36,001 nucleotides of DNA from CAYRNC01 sp964425645 (lineage in GTDB: Bacteria; Bacillota; Clostridia; Peptostreptococcales; Anaerovoracaceae), in contig CAYRNC010000008.1 of assembly GCA_964425645.1 (NCBI GenBank), positions 1 to 36,001 on the forward strand. Reading direction: 5' to 3'. The notes under the pieces were generated by a model. The model did not search any database and had not been told where the DNA came from. It worked only from the letters and a program-made list of their open reading frames with translations. The position numbers and the translations under genes were made by a program. Of this stretch, positions 9,312 to 17,810 are shown in pieces. The first letter of the stretch is position 1; the number at the start of each line of letters is the position of its first letter.

Positions 9312-9337
9312 ATACACAAAAGACGGAGGAGTCATTA

Positions 9338-11806
9338 ATGCATAAGCAATATAGGTTCAACGAGATTGAAAAGAAATGGCAGAGGCATTGGGAAAAAACC
9401 CACATTTTTGAAACCGCTGAAGATCATGAAAAGGAGAAATATTATCTGCTTGAGATGTTTCCCTATCCCTCCGGCAAGCTCCATATGGGTCATGTTAGAA
9501 ACTATTCGATAGGTGATGTCATTGCACGGTATTTGACGATGTCAGGCAAAAATGTGCTTCATCCGATGGGTTGGGATTCATTTGGTCTACCGGCTGAAAA
9601 TGCAGCGATACAAAATAAGATCCATCCCAATATATGGACCTGGAACAATATATCCGAAATGAGGGAGCAGCTTAAAACGCTCGGTATCAGCTATGATTGG
9701 ACAAGAGAGCTTGCAACCTGCCACCCGAACTATTACAAATGGATGCAGTGGATATTCATTCAATTTTACAATCACGGTCTTGCCTACAAAAGAAATAACC
9801 CTGTCAATTGGTGTCCCTCCTGCAAGACGGTTTTGGCAAATGAACAGGTGGTTGACGGAGGCTGTGAGCGTTGTCATACAGCGGTCAAAAAAATTGAACT
9901 TGAACAATGGTATCTGAAAATTACAGATTATGCCGATAGGCTTCTGGAAGATTTGGAATTACTATCGGGATGGCCCAATAAGGTCAAAATCATGCAGCGT
10001 AACTGGATCGGGAAAAGCTGCGGCGCCCAGGTTAAATTCAACATATGCGGTTTTGACAAGGATCTTTCGATTTTTACCACAAGACCCGATACTTTGTATG
10101 GAGTCACTTATATGGTACTCGCCCCCGAACACCCCTTTATTAAAGAACTCACGGCAGGCACAAAATATGAAGAGCCTGTCGGAAGGTTCCTTCAAAAACT
10201 TGAAAATTTAAGTTCCATCGAACGTAGCTCTGTAACATTGGAAAAGGAAGGAATCTTTATCGGCCGCTATGCCAAAAACCCCATGAACGGTAAAAAGGTC
10301 CCTATTTATATTGCCAATTATGTGCTCATGGAATATGGAACAGGCTCTATTATGGCAGTACCGGCTCACGATCAAAGGGACTTTGAATTTGCAATAAAAT
10401 ACGGACTTGAAATACTGCCGGTTATCGATCCCGGCTTTGAAGAAATCGATCTTTATAACCTTAAGGAAGCTTTTGAGGCTGAAGGTACCGTAATTAATTC
10501 CGGCCCTTTTAACGGGCTTTGCAATGTTGATGCAATTCAAAAAATTACAGAGTATCTTATAGAAAATGATATTGGAACTCAAGCGGTTAATTATAAACTC
10601 AGGGATTGGCTGATATCCAGGCAGCGTTACTGGGGCACTCCCATCCCTATGATTTATTGTGAAAACTGTGGATGGGTACCTGAAAAGATAGAAAACCTGC
10701 CGGTTTTATTGCCTACGGACGTTGAACTTACAGGGAAAGGAGAATCTCCATTAAGTACAAGCAAGGACTTTATTTCTGCAGCCTGCCCCAAATGCGGAGG
10801 TAACGGGAAAAGAGAAACTGATACTATGGATACATTTCTTGATTCCTCCTGGTATTACCTTAGGTATACGGATGCAAATAATGATGAAAATATATGGGAT
10901 AAAGGCAAGGCAAAATATTGGATGCCCGTGGACCAGTATATCGGAGGAGTTGAGCATGCAATACTCCATCTTTTATATGCCCGTTTTTTCAATAAATTTC
11001 TTTACGACATCGGTTATTCCCCTTGTTCAGAACCTTTTACGAACCTTCTTACCCAGGGTATGGTTCTGAAAGACGGAAGCAAAATGTCAAAATCCAAAGG
11101 AAATATAGTAAGTCCCGAAGAGATAATAACAAAATATGGGGCTGATACTGCAAGGCTTTTCATCCTTTTCGCATCGCCGCCGGACAAAGAACTGGAATGG
11201 TCCGATGCTGGCGTTGAAGGAAGCTACCGTTTTCTCAACAGGGTATATCGATTAGTCTTCAGTCTTCCTCAGGACACACTTAACGCACCGGCAGAATTTG
11301 AAATTAAAAACGAAGACGAGAAACAGCTTTTTTATGTGCTGAACAGCACAATAAAAAAAGTAACGGAGGATTTGAACAGGTTTAATTTTAACACTGCAGT
11401 TTCCGCTATAATGGTATTGGTCAACGAGCTTTATCGATGCAAGGTACTACCGAAAACAGGCAAAAGCCTGACCAGGCATGCTATAAGCAACCTTATAATC
11501 CTGCTTTCTCCTTTTACTCCCCATATTTGCGAAGAGATGTGGGAACATATGGGGAATGACACCTCCGTGAACCGAGAAAAATGGCCTTCATACGATGAAA
11601 GCGCCCTAATTTTGGACATGACAGAGATAGTCGTACAAATCAATGGAAGAGTCAAAGAAAAAATAATGGTTGAAAGCGGCCTTTCAAAAGAGGACCTTTT
11701 AAACAGCGCTTTAAAAAATGCGAGAGTAATAGAGCTGGTCAAGGACAAGGAGATAATCAAAACGATTCCGGTACCTGAAAGACTCATAAATATAGTTATT
11801 AGATAA
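9338..11806 (+). CDS. leuS: Leucyl-tRNA synthetase
   Basis: An 822-residue class I synthetase. The HIGH motif is HMGH at residues 49-52, after FPYPSGKL. The KMSKS motif is KMSKS at 582-586. A zinc-binding knuckle with CPSC and CERC lies near 160-180. The CP1 editing domain follows, with TTRPDTLYG and MAVPAHDQRDFEFA. A second CxxC pair (YCENCGW, CPKCGG) sits before the catalytic core resumes. The anticodon-binding helical region and C-terminal domain are complete. The SD GGAGG lies ten bases before the ATG. There is no T-box or leader peptide, since only 26 bases separate it from rsfS, so control must come from further upstream. Confidence 0.97.
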   Translation: MHKQYRFNEIEKKWQRHWEKTHIFETAEDHEKEKYYLLEMFPYPSGKLHMGHVRNYSIGDVIARYLTMSGKNVLHPMGWDSFGLPAENAAIQNKIHPNIWTWNNISEMREQLKTLGISYDWTRELATCHPNYYKWMQWIFIQFYNHGLAYKRNNPVNWCPSCKTVLANEQVVDGGCERCHTAVKKIELEQWYLKITDYADRLLEDLELLSGWPNKVKIMQRNWIGKSCGAQVKFNICGFDKDLSIFTTRPDTLYGVTYMVLAPEHPFIKELTAGTKYEEPVGRFLQKLENLSSIERSSVTLEKEGIFIGRYAKNPMNGKKVPIYIANYVLMEYGTGSIMAVPAHDQRDFEFAIKYGLEILPVIDPGFEEIDLYNLKEAFEAEGTVINSGPFNGLCNVDAIQKITEYLIENDIGTQAVNYKLRDWLISRQRYWGTPIPMIYCENCGWVPEKIENLPVLLPTDVELTGKGESPLSTSKDFISAACPKCGGNGKRETDTMDTFLDSSWYYLRYTDANNDENIWDKGKAKYWMPVDQYIGGVEHAILHLLYARFFNKFLYDIGYSPCSEPFTNLLTQGMVLKDGSKMSKSKGNIVSPEEIITKYGADTARLFILFASPPDKELEWSDAGVEGSYRFLNRVYRLVFSLPQDTLNAPAEFEIKNEDEKQLFYVLNSTIKKVTEDLNRFNFNTAVSAIMVLVNELYRCKVLPKTGKSLTRHAISNLIILLSPFTPHICEEMWEHMGNDTSVNREKWPSYDESALILDMTEIVVQINGRVKEKIMVESGLSKEDLLNSALKNARVIELVKDKEIIKTIPVPERLINIVIR

Positions 11807-11819
11807 GGAAGGATACAAA

Positions 11820-13499
11820 TTGAAGTTAAAAGAAAATATAAAGGACAGCCAAAGTATCAAACTGATTCCCTTAGGCGGTTTAAATGAAATCGGCAAAAAT
11901 ATCACCGTCTTGGAATACAAGGACGACATAATGATCATCGATTGCGGTTTGTCCTTTCCCAACGATGAAATGTTCGGAATCGATATCGTGATTCCGGATT
12001 TTAGCTATTTAATTAAAAACATGGAAAAAGTCAAAGGCATGATATTGACCCATGGGCATGAAGACCATATTGGTGCCATACCATACCTTTTAAAGGATTT
12101 GAATATACCTGTTTATGGAACAAAGCTTACTATCGGACTCATTGAAAATAAACTAAAGGAGCATGGCATTAAAGGTCGGCTTAATGTCATTAAACCCGGC
12201 CAAACAATTCGGATAGGAGAGTTTAAAATCGACACTATTCGAATAACGCACTCAATAGCCGATTCAATATGCCTGGCAATAGATACGCCCTTGGGTGTAA
12301 TTTTTCACACCGGGGATTTTAAGATCGACTACACACCTTTGGATGGGGAGCCAATCGATTTGCAGCGACTTGCCAAAATAGGGGCAAAAGGTGTTCTGCT
12401 CATGCTGGCCGACAGCACAAATTCGGAACGCAAAGGCTATACCCCTTCTGAAAAGACCGTTGGCGTCACATTGGAGAATATTTTCAGAAACAGCGATGCC
12501 AGAATACTGACCGCCACCTTTGCCTCAAATGTGCATCGCCTTCAAAAAATAATCGACACTGCTGTGATGTTTAACCGTAAGGTGGCAATATCCGGCAGGA
12601 GCATGGTAAATGTAATTAACCTGGCGATGGAGATAGGATACCTGAAAGTGCCTGCAAACGTTCTTGTAGATATAAATCGCATTAAAAATATTAAAGATAA
12701 AGAGCTCCTGATAATAACCACGGGAAGTCAAGGGGAGCCGATGTCTGCATTATCAAGAATGGCTATGAACGATCATAAAGCTGTTCAAATTAAAAAAGGC
12801 GATGTGGTGATTTTATCCTCATCACCTGTCCCGGGTAACGAGAAAACGGTATCAAATGTGGTAAATCGCCTGTTTGAAAAAGGAGCTGAGGTGATTTATT
12901 CTGACATTGCCGACATACATGTAACCGGCCATGCTTGTGCAGAAGAGCTCAAGCTAATGCACACTCTGATAAAACCTAAATACTTTATGCCCGTACATGG
13001 GGAATACCGACATTTAAGACAGCATGCACTCATAGCAGAAAATTTAGGAATGCGAAAAGAAAATATCTTTATTCTGAACAATGGCGAAACGCTGACACTG
13101 CGTAAAAACAAAGTGATGAAATCTAAAGAAACCGTCCCTTGTTCCGCAATAATGGTCGATGGACTAGGAGTAGGGGATGTGGGAAATATCGTGTTAAGAG
13201 ACAGGAAGCTGTTGTCTGAAGCAGGACTGATCATCGTGGTAGTCGCTATTGAAAAAGCAACCGGTGAAATCTGTTCGGGCCCCGATATAATATCGAGGGG
13301 GTTTGTATATGTACGAGAGTCGGAAGATCTGATAGAATCAGCAAGAAAGATTGCCGAAGAACGTCTGTATGCATGTCAAAAAGAAAACAAGAAGGATTGG
13401 AGCGGTATGAAAAATGCAGTCCGCTCCGACCTACAAAGCTTTATATATCATGAAACTAAACGAAATCCGGTTATTTTACCGATATTCATGGAGGTGTAA
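11820..13499 (+). CDS. rnj: Ribonuclease J
   Basis: A 559-residue beta-CASP metallo-beta-lactamase RNase. The metal motif THGHEDH is at residues 77-83. Other hallmarks are HTGDFKIDYTP, LLMLADSTNSE, the beta-CASP segment with TTGSQGEPMSALSRMA, HVTGHACAEELKLM and PVHGEYRHL. RNase J has 5'-to-3' exonuclease and endonuclease activity in mRNA decay and rRNA maturation in Firmicutes. Only one is present here; J1 and J2 cannot be separated by eye. The start is TTG 11820, with AAGGAAGGA six bases upstream; no ATG fits the family N-terminus. Confidence 0.94.
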   Translation: MKLKENIKDSQSIKLIPLGGLNEIGKNITVLEYKDDIMIIDCGLSFPNDEMFGIDIVIPDFSYLIKNMEKVKGMILTHGHEDHIGAIPYLLKDLNIPVYGTKLTIGLIENKLKEHGIKGRLNVIKPGQTIRIGEFKIDTIRITHSIADSICLAIDTPLGVIFHTGDFKIDYTPLDGEPIDLQRLAKIGAKGVLLMLADSTNSERKGYTPSEKTVGVTLENIFRNSDARILTATFASNVHRLQKIIDTAVMFNRKVAISGRSMVNVINLAMEIGYLKVPANVLVDINRIKNIKDKELLIITTGSQGEPMSALSRMAMNDHKAVQIKKGDVVILSSSPVPGNEKTVSNVVNRLFEKGAEVIYSDIADIHVTGHACAEELKLMHTLIKPKYFMPVHGEYRHLRQHALIAENLGMRKENIFILNNGETLTLRKNKVMKSKETVPCSAIMVDGLGVGDVGNIVLRDRKLLSEAGLIIVVVAIEKATGEICSGPDIISRGFVYVRESEDLIESARKIAEERLYACQKENKKDWSGMKNAVRSDLQSFIYHETKRNPVILPIFMEV

Positions 13500-13501
13500 C
13501 T

Positions 13502-13834
13502 ATGAACAATGTATACGACTGCGCACATGAGCTTGCCCGAGTTGTCAAGAATTCAGAAGAATATCGGCGCTATCAGGAGATGAAGAATAAGGTGTCGGAA
13601 AACGAAGAGCTTTCCAATATGTTAAACGATTTTCAGCAAAAACAGTTTCAGCTTCAAGCACAACAAGCCATGGGAAGCGAGCCGGAGACTGATATGGTGG
13701 AGCAGATCCAAAATCTTTACGAGATAGTAATAAAGGATCCTTTGGCGGCACAGTACCTGCAGGCAGAATTCGCTTTCACAAGAATTATTTCCGACATATA
13801 TGGGATTTTGGGAGATGTGATGAAAGTAGAGTAA
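13502..13834 (+). CDS. YlbF/YmcA-family protein (possible RNase Y specificity factor)
   Basis: A small, mostly helical, charged 110-residue protein of the Com_YlbF family, with the characteristic NEELSNMLNDFQQKQFQLQ and DPLAAQYLQAE segments. In B. subtilis, YlbF, YmcA and YaaT form the Y-complex, which steers RNase Y in mRNA maturation and affects sporulation and competence. It starts two bases after the RNase J gene, with GGAGGTG overlapping that gene's end, so the two are translationally linked. It is shorter than B. subtilis YlbF and has no C-terminal cysteines, so it may be a YheA-like member with a different role. The only cysteine is residue 7. Confidence 0.8.
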   Translation: MNNVYDCAHELARVVKNSEEYRRYQEMKNKVSENEELSNMLNDFQQKQFQLQAQQAMGSEPETDMVEQIQNLYEIVIKDPLAAQYLQAEFAFTRIISDIYGILGDVMKVE

Positions 13835-13838
13835 CAGC

Positions 13839-14897
13839 ATGGAAAGAAGACTGAAAAAGACGAAATGTGCGATGAAACAAGCCGAAATTTCGGCCCTTCT
13901 TATAACTAAGCCGGAGAATCAGCTTTACTTGTCGGGGTTGCAATTTACTGATACCTGGATCATTATTACTTCGGATAAAAACTATGTTCTGACAGATTTT
14001 CGCTACTATGAAAGAGCGACCGGACTTTCACCGTTATACGAAGTCATTTCTATCGGCAAAGAACGTACCGGAATAAGTTTCCTTACAGAATTAAACCCTG
14101 GGAACCTGGCTATAGAAGAACGCCATATACCGCTTTTCCTTTACAAAAAGCTAAAGAAAAATTTAAAGTATGATATTCAGGGTGCATGTGACATCGTAGA
14201 AAAACTACGCATGATTAAGAATGAAAACGAGCTGTCATCTGTTGCAAAGGCACAAGCTTTAGGAGATAAATGTTTTATTCACATGCTTAAAACAATTCGC
14301 CCCGGCCTTACGGAAAAAGAAGCAGCCCTTGAAATAGAGACATTCCTTCGCAGAAATGGTGCAGAAAAACTTTCGTTCGATACAATATGTGTATCGGGGA
14401 AGCGGACTGCATTTCCGCATGGAGATCCCTCTGATAAGGTGATGGAAAAGGGTGACTTCATTACCATGGATTTTGGCTGTATCGTCGACGGATATTGTTC
14501 CGATATGACAAGGACAGTAGCGCTGGGGCCTGTTACCGGCGAGCAGGAGGAGGTTTACGGACTCGTATTAGAAGCTCAAAAAGCCGGATGCGATGCTGTA
14601 AAGGCTGGGCTGGAATGCAAAGAGGTCGACAGAATCGCGAGAAACATAATTAAAGATTCAGGTTACGGGGAAGCTTTCGGCCATGGTACCGGCCATGGGG
14701 TCGGCCTTGAAATACACGAGGCCCCCGTTATTAATCCGGGTAGCGAGGAAATGCTAAAAGAAAATATGGTTGTAACTATTGAGCCTGGAATCTATTTACC
14801 CGATAAATTCGGTATCAGAATTGAAGACTTGGTGATTGTCACTGCATCAGGTATAATAAATCTGACGGGATCAGAAAAAGAACTGATCGTATTATAA
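13839..14897 (+). CDS. M24B-family metallopeptidase (Xaa-Pro peptidase, PepQ/YqhT-like)
   Basis: A 352-residue protein with an N-terminal creatinase-like domain (to about 125) and a C-terminal pita-bread domain. All five dimetal ligands are visible: D211 (MDFG), D222 (DMTRT), H286 (GTGHGVG), E315 (TIEPG) and E329 (RIED). H194 (FPHG) is the usual substrate-site histidine. It removes an N-terminal residue before proline or splits Xaa-Pro dipeptides in the cytosol; aminopeptidase versus dipeptidase cannot be settled by eye. It lies just before efp, a common pairing in Firmicutes, which fits with both acting on proline-rich proteins. The SD is weak, so it may be coupled to the gene before it. Confidence 0.92.
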   Translation: MERRLKKTKCAMKQAEISALLITKPENQLYLSGLQFTDTWIIITSDKNYVLTDFRYYERATGLSPLYEVISIGKERTGISFLTELNPGNLAIEERHIPLFLYKKLKKNLKYDIQGACDIVEKLRMIKNENELSSVAKAQALGDKCFIHMLKTIRPGLTEKEAALEIETFLRRNGAEKLSFDTICVSGKRTAFPHGDPSDKVMEKGDFITMDFGCIVDGYCSDMTRTVALGPVTGEQEEVYGLVLEAQKAGCDAVKAGLECKEVDRIARNIIKDSGYGEAFGHGTGHGVGLEIHEAPVINPGSEEMLKENMVVTIEPGIYLPDKFGIRIEDLVIVTASGIINLTGSEKELIVL

Positions 14898-14927
14898 ACA
14901 TAAGTTAAATGAAGGAGGGATAGACAG

Positions 14928-15488
14928 ATGATATATGCAGGCGATTTTCGAAAGGGCGCAACGTTTGAAATCAATGGAGAGCCTCATGTAATTCTGGAAT
15001 TTCAACATGTTAAACCCGGAAAAGGACCGGCTTTTGTCCGAACCAAATATAAAAATATATTGACGGGAACCATAAGGGAAGATGCTATTAATCCAAACGA
15101 TAAATTTAAAAGAGCGCATATAGAAACAAAACAGATGCAATATCTTTATTCTGATGGGGAATTATACTACTTTATGGACCAGGAAACCTACGACCAGGTA
15201 CCTCTTATGGCGGACCAGGTTGAAGATGCGATGATCTATCTAAGAGAGAATGATATTGCAACCATCAAATTCTATAAGGGAAATGCATTCATTGTGGAAC
15301 CTCCCAACTTTGTGAACCTAAAGGTTACTGAAACAGAGCCCGGTGTAAAGGGAGATACCGCCACGAATGTAACAAAGGCAGCTACAGTAGAAACAGGGGC
15401 TGTAATCCAAGTACCTATTTTTATAGAGGCAGGAGAGATTATTCAAATAGACACAAGAACGGGTGAATATCTTTCAAGGGCGAAATAA
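14928..15488 (+). CDS. efp: Translation elongation factor P
   Basis: A 186-residue three-domain factor that relieves ribosome stalling at proline runs. The KOW-like domain I carries the tip loop KPGKGPAF with K32 at the modified position. Domains II and III follow, ending with the conserved IDTRTGEYLSRAK. A lysine at the tip fits either 5-aminopentanol-type or lysyl modification; the modifying enzymes are not in this window. The SD AAGGAGG is strong and lies nine bases before the ATG. The 30-base gap before it shows no clear promoter, so it is probably read through from the peptidase gene. Confidence 0.97.
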   Translation: MIYAGDFRKGATFEINGEPHVILEFQHVKPGKGPAFVRTKYKNILTGTIREDAINPNDKFKRAHIETKQMQYLYSDGELYYFMDQETYDQVPLMADQVEDAMIYLRENDIATIKFYKGNAFIVEPPNFVNLKVTETEPGVKGDTATNVTKAATVETGAVIQVPIFIEAGEIIQIDTRTGEYLSRAK

Positions 15489-15501
15489 GCTAAGGCTCGT
15501 T

Positions 15502-16530
15502 ATGAAAAACAGAATTGCAGCAAACAGAAGTGCGGTAATAATCGTCCTGTTGATTTTAATGTCAAACTGGATGACTAAGGCCTTTATAGAGCATGAAGTA
15601 AAGGCTGTAGATAGTGCCGACGACACAACAATTGCAATAACAATTGATCAAGGCACTGGCACTGCTGAAATTGCCGCACGACTTAAATCAGAAAATCTTA
15701 TAACAAATACCTTCCTGTTTAAGCTAAAATCAAAGTTGTCGGGTTTAGACGGAAAATACAGGGCCGGAATTCATTTACTTTCAAAAAATATGAGCATGGA
15801 TGAAATAATGGAAGGCCTTTTAAGGGGTCGTGACAATACGATCCGCTTCACCATTCCGGAGGGATATGACATCAGGAGAACAGCTCATGCCTTAAATTCC
15901 ATTAATCTAGTCGATAAAGATACCTTCTTTGAAGAAGTATCAACTGGACATTTCGATCACTGGTTTTTAAAAACGGCTCCAAAAGGGGAGGCACGGCTTG
16001 AAGGCTATCTTTTCCCGGAGACTTATGAAATATTTACAGGAGCCACCGAGCATGAAATAATTCAAAAAATGCTTAATCAATTTGAGAAAGTCTTTACAAA
16101 AGAAGACGAGAAGCGAGCATTAGAACATGGGTTTAATATAAATGAAATAATTACCCTTGCTTCCATTGTTGAACGGGAGGCCGTAGTTCCCGAAGACAGG
16201 CCCGTAATTGCAGGGGTTTTCTGCAATCGGCTGAAATTGGGCATGCCCTTGCAATCCTGCGCAACGGTACAATATATCCTCGGTGAACAAAAACCGGTGC
16301 TCTCCACTGCGGATACCAGAATTGATTCCCCTTATAACACCTACCTCATTACAGGTCTTCCTCCTTCACCGATATGTTCACCGGGAAAAGACTCGATAAA
16401 AGCGGCTCTTTCGCCGGAAAAAAACGACTATCTCTATTTCCTTGCAAAGGGAGACGGCTCCCACGTCTTTTCCCGAACCTATGAAGAGCACCTGAAGATG
16501 AAAGCAAAATATATCGACAATAAAAGATAA
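15502..16530 (+). CDS. mltG: Endolytic murein transglycosylase MltG (YceG family)
   Basis: A 342-residue membrane-anchored protein. One N-terminal helix (about residues 11-29) leaves the catalytic domain outside the cell. The catalytic glutamate region ASIVERE is near 220-226, followed by VFCNRLKLGMPLQS and the PYNTYLITGLPPSPI segment typical of MltG. It cuts new peptidoglycan strands internally and is thought to set glycan length. The usual LQSDPTV is LQSCATV here, a substitution I believe also occurs in other clostridia. I chose ATG 15502, which has AAGG about six bases upstream and starts just after efp; an in-frame GTG at 15463 would overlap efp. Confidence 0.93.
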   Translation: MKNRIAANRSAVIIVLLILMSNWMTKAFIEHEVKAVDSADDTTIAITIDQGTGTAEIAARLKSENLITNTFLFKLKSKLSGLDGKYRAGIHLLSKNMSMDEIMEGLLRGRDNTIRFTIPEGYDIRRTAHALNSINLVDKDTFFEEVSTGHFDHWFLKTAPKGEARLEGYLFPETYEIFTGATEHEIIQKMLNQFEKVFTKEDEKRALEHGFNINEIITLASIVEREAVVPEDRPVIAGVFCNRLKLGMPLQSCATVQYILGEQKPVLSTADTRIDSPYNTYLITGLPPSPICSPGKDSIKAALSPEKNDYLYFLAKGDGSHVFSRTYEEHLKMKAKYIDNKR

Positions 16531-16547
16531 AGACGGATGGGGTTACA

Positions 16548-17771
16548 ATGAACAAAATTGAACTGCTGGCACCTGCCGGTGATCCTGAAAAACTGGAGGC
16601 TGCAATCGATTACGGTGCAGACGCAGTCTATTGCGGACTCGAAGGATTCGGGCTGAGAGCGAGCGCAAAAAACTTTACACCGGATCAACTGGCTTTAGGT
16701 GCCGACTATGTTCATAAACGAGGCAAAAGCATATATGCAGCGTTAAATATAATTGCACACAATGAGGATATATGCCGTCTTAAATCCTATTTGGAAAAGC
16801 TGAAGAGCATACCTTTAGACGGGTTTATAATATCCGATCCGGGCATTATGACACTTATCAGCGAGCGTTATCCCAAGGCAAAGATCCACCTGTCTACACA
16901 GGCCAACACAACAAACTGGCTTCAGGCAGAATTTTGGCACAGACAGGGAGTAACCAGAATAATTCTGGCCCGGGAACTCTCCATCAGGGAGATAATGGAG
17001 ATAAGGGAGATGACCCCCTCATCTTTAGAATTAGAATGTTTTATCCATGGATCCATGTGCATATCCTATTCCGGCAGATGCCTGCTGTCAAATTATATGG
17101 CAGGAAGGGACGCAAATCGGGGTGAATGTGCCCACCCATGCCGATATAACTATGCACTTATGGAGGAACGGCGACCCGGGGAATATTTCCCCATTAAGGA
17201 AGGTGACAGGGGAAGCTATATTTTGAATTCAAAAGACCTGTGCATGATACTGCATCTTCCGAAATTAATAAAGGCGGGACTCAACTCACTGAAAATAGAG
17301 GGGCGTACCAAAAGTGTTTATTACGTTGCAACAGTGACATCAGTCTACAGAAAGGCTCTGGATGAGTATTATAAAAACCCCATGGACTACAAACCTAAAA
17401 CGGAATGGCTTCAAGAGTTGGAAAATGTAAGCCACAGAGGATTTACAACCGGTTTTTACCTTGATCGGCCGAAAGAAAACGATCAAAACTACGATGACAG
17501 CCAATATATAAAGAAGTATACATTTATAGGCGTAGTTAAAAGATACGACGAACGTACCGGCTTGGCCGATATAGAATTGCGAAACAAATTATCCTTGGGA
17601 GATAGAATAGAAATAGTCGGCCACGACGGTGTCGATTTTACACAAAATGTAGAAATATTGCTCGATTGTTATGGGCTGCCCATACAACAGGCGCCCCATC
17701 CCCGACAATCTGTTAAGGTTAAGATGAAGCAGTTTACAAAAGAAAATTATATGGTAAGAAGAAACGAATAA
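16548..17771 (+). CDS. U32-family protein, TrhP-like tRNA hydroxylation factor
   Basis: A 407-residue U32 protein that begins with ELLAPAGDPEKLEAAIDYGADAVY (the signature is split around residue 20). Its conserved cysteine block contains CFIHGSMC, GRC and CAHPC, at about residues 165-200. The full-length form and this block match the TrhP/YegQ/YrrO group, which in E. coli and B. subtilis adds the 5-hydroxyl of uridine at tRNA position 34 from prephenate; older annotations call these proteins collagenases or proteases. It follows mltG, as in B. subtilis, but the methyltransferase gene trmR that normally lies between is missing. The SD GGATGGGG lies a few bases before the ATG. Confidence 0.88.
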   Translation: MNKIELLAPAGDPEKLEAAIDYGADAVYCGLEGFGLRASAKNFTPDQLALGADYVHKRGKSIYAALNIIAHNEDICRLKSYLEKLKSIPLDGFIISDPGIMTLISERYPKAKIHLSTQANTTNWLQAEFWHRQGVTRIILARELSIREIMEIREMTPSSLELECFIHGSMCISYSGRCLLSNYMAGRDANRGECAHPCRYNYALMEERRPGEYFPIKEGDRGSYILNSKDLCMILHLPKLIKAGLNSLKIEGRTKSVYYVATVTSVYRKALDEYYKNPMDYKPKTEWLQELENVSHRGFTTGFYLDRPKENDQNYDDSQYIKKYTFIGVVKRYDERTGLADIELRNKLSLGDRIEIVGHDGVDFTQNVEILLDCYGLPIQQAPHPRQSVKVKMKQFTKENYMVRRNE

Positions 17772-17780
17772 TGGTATAAT
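17772..17780 (+). promoter_or_regulatory. Extended -10 promoter element for the CNNM-family gene
   Basis: TG-G-TATAAT is a perfect -10 with the TGN extension, starting at the final A of the preceding stop codon region. I see no good -35 at the right distance (TGGTAA or ATGGTA only), which is usual for extended -10 promoters. Transcription would start near 17787, giving a leader of about 24 bases with the SD AGGAGGAG at 17798-17805. Confidence 0.65.
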
Positions 17781-17810
17781 CAGGAATGAATAGAATTAGG
17801 AGGAGAAAAA

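Noticed and set aside
9312..9337. A T-box riboswitch before leuS or aspS
   Set aside because: The gaps are far too short (26 bases and an overlap) and hold no T-box sequence or terminator hairpin.
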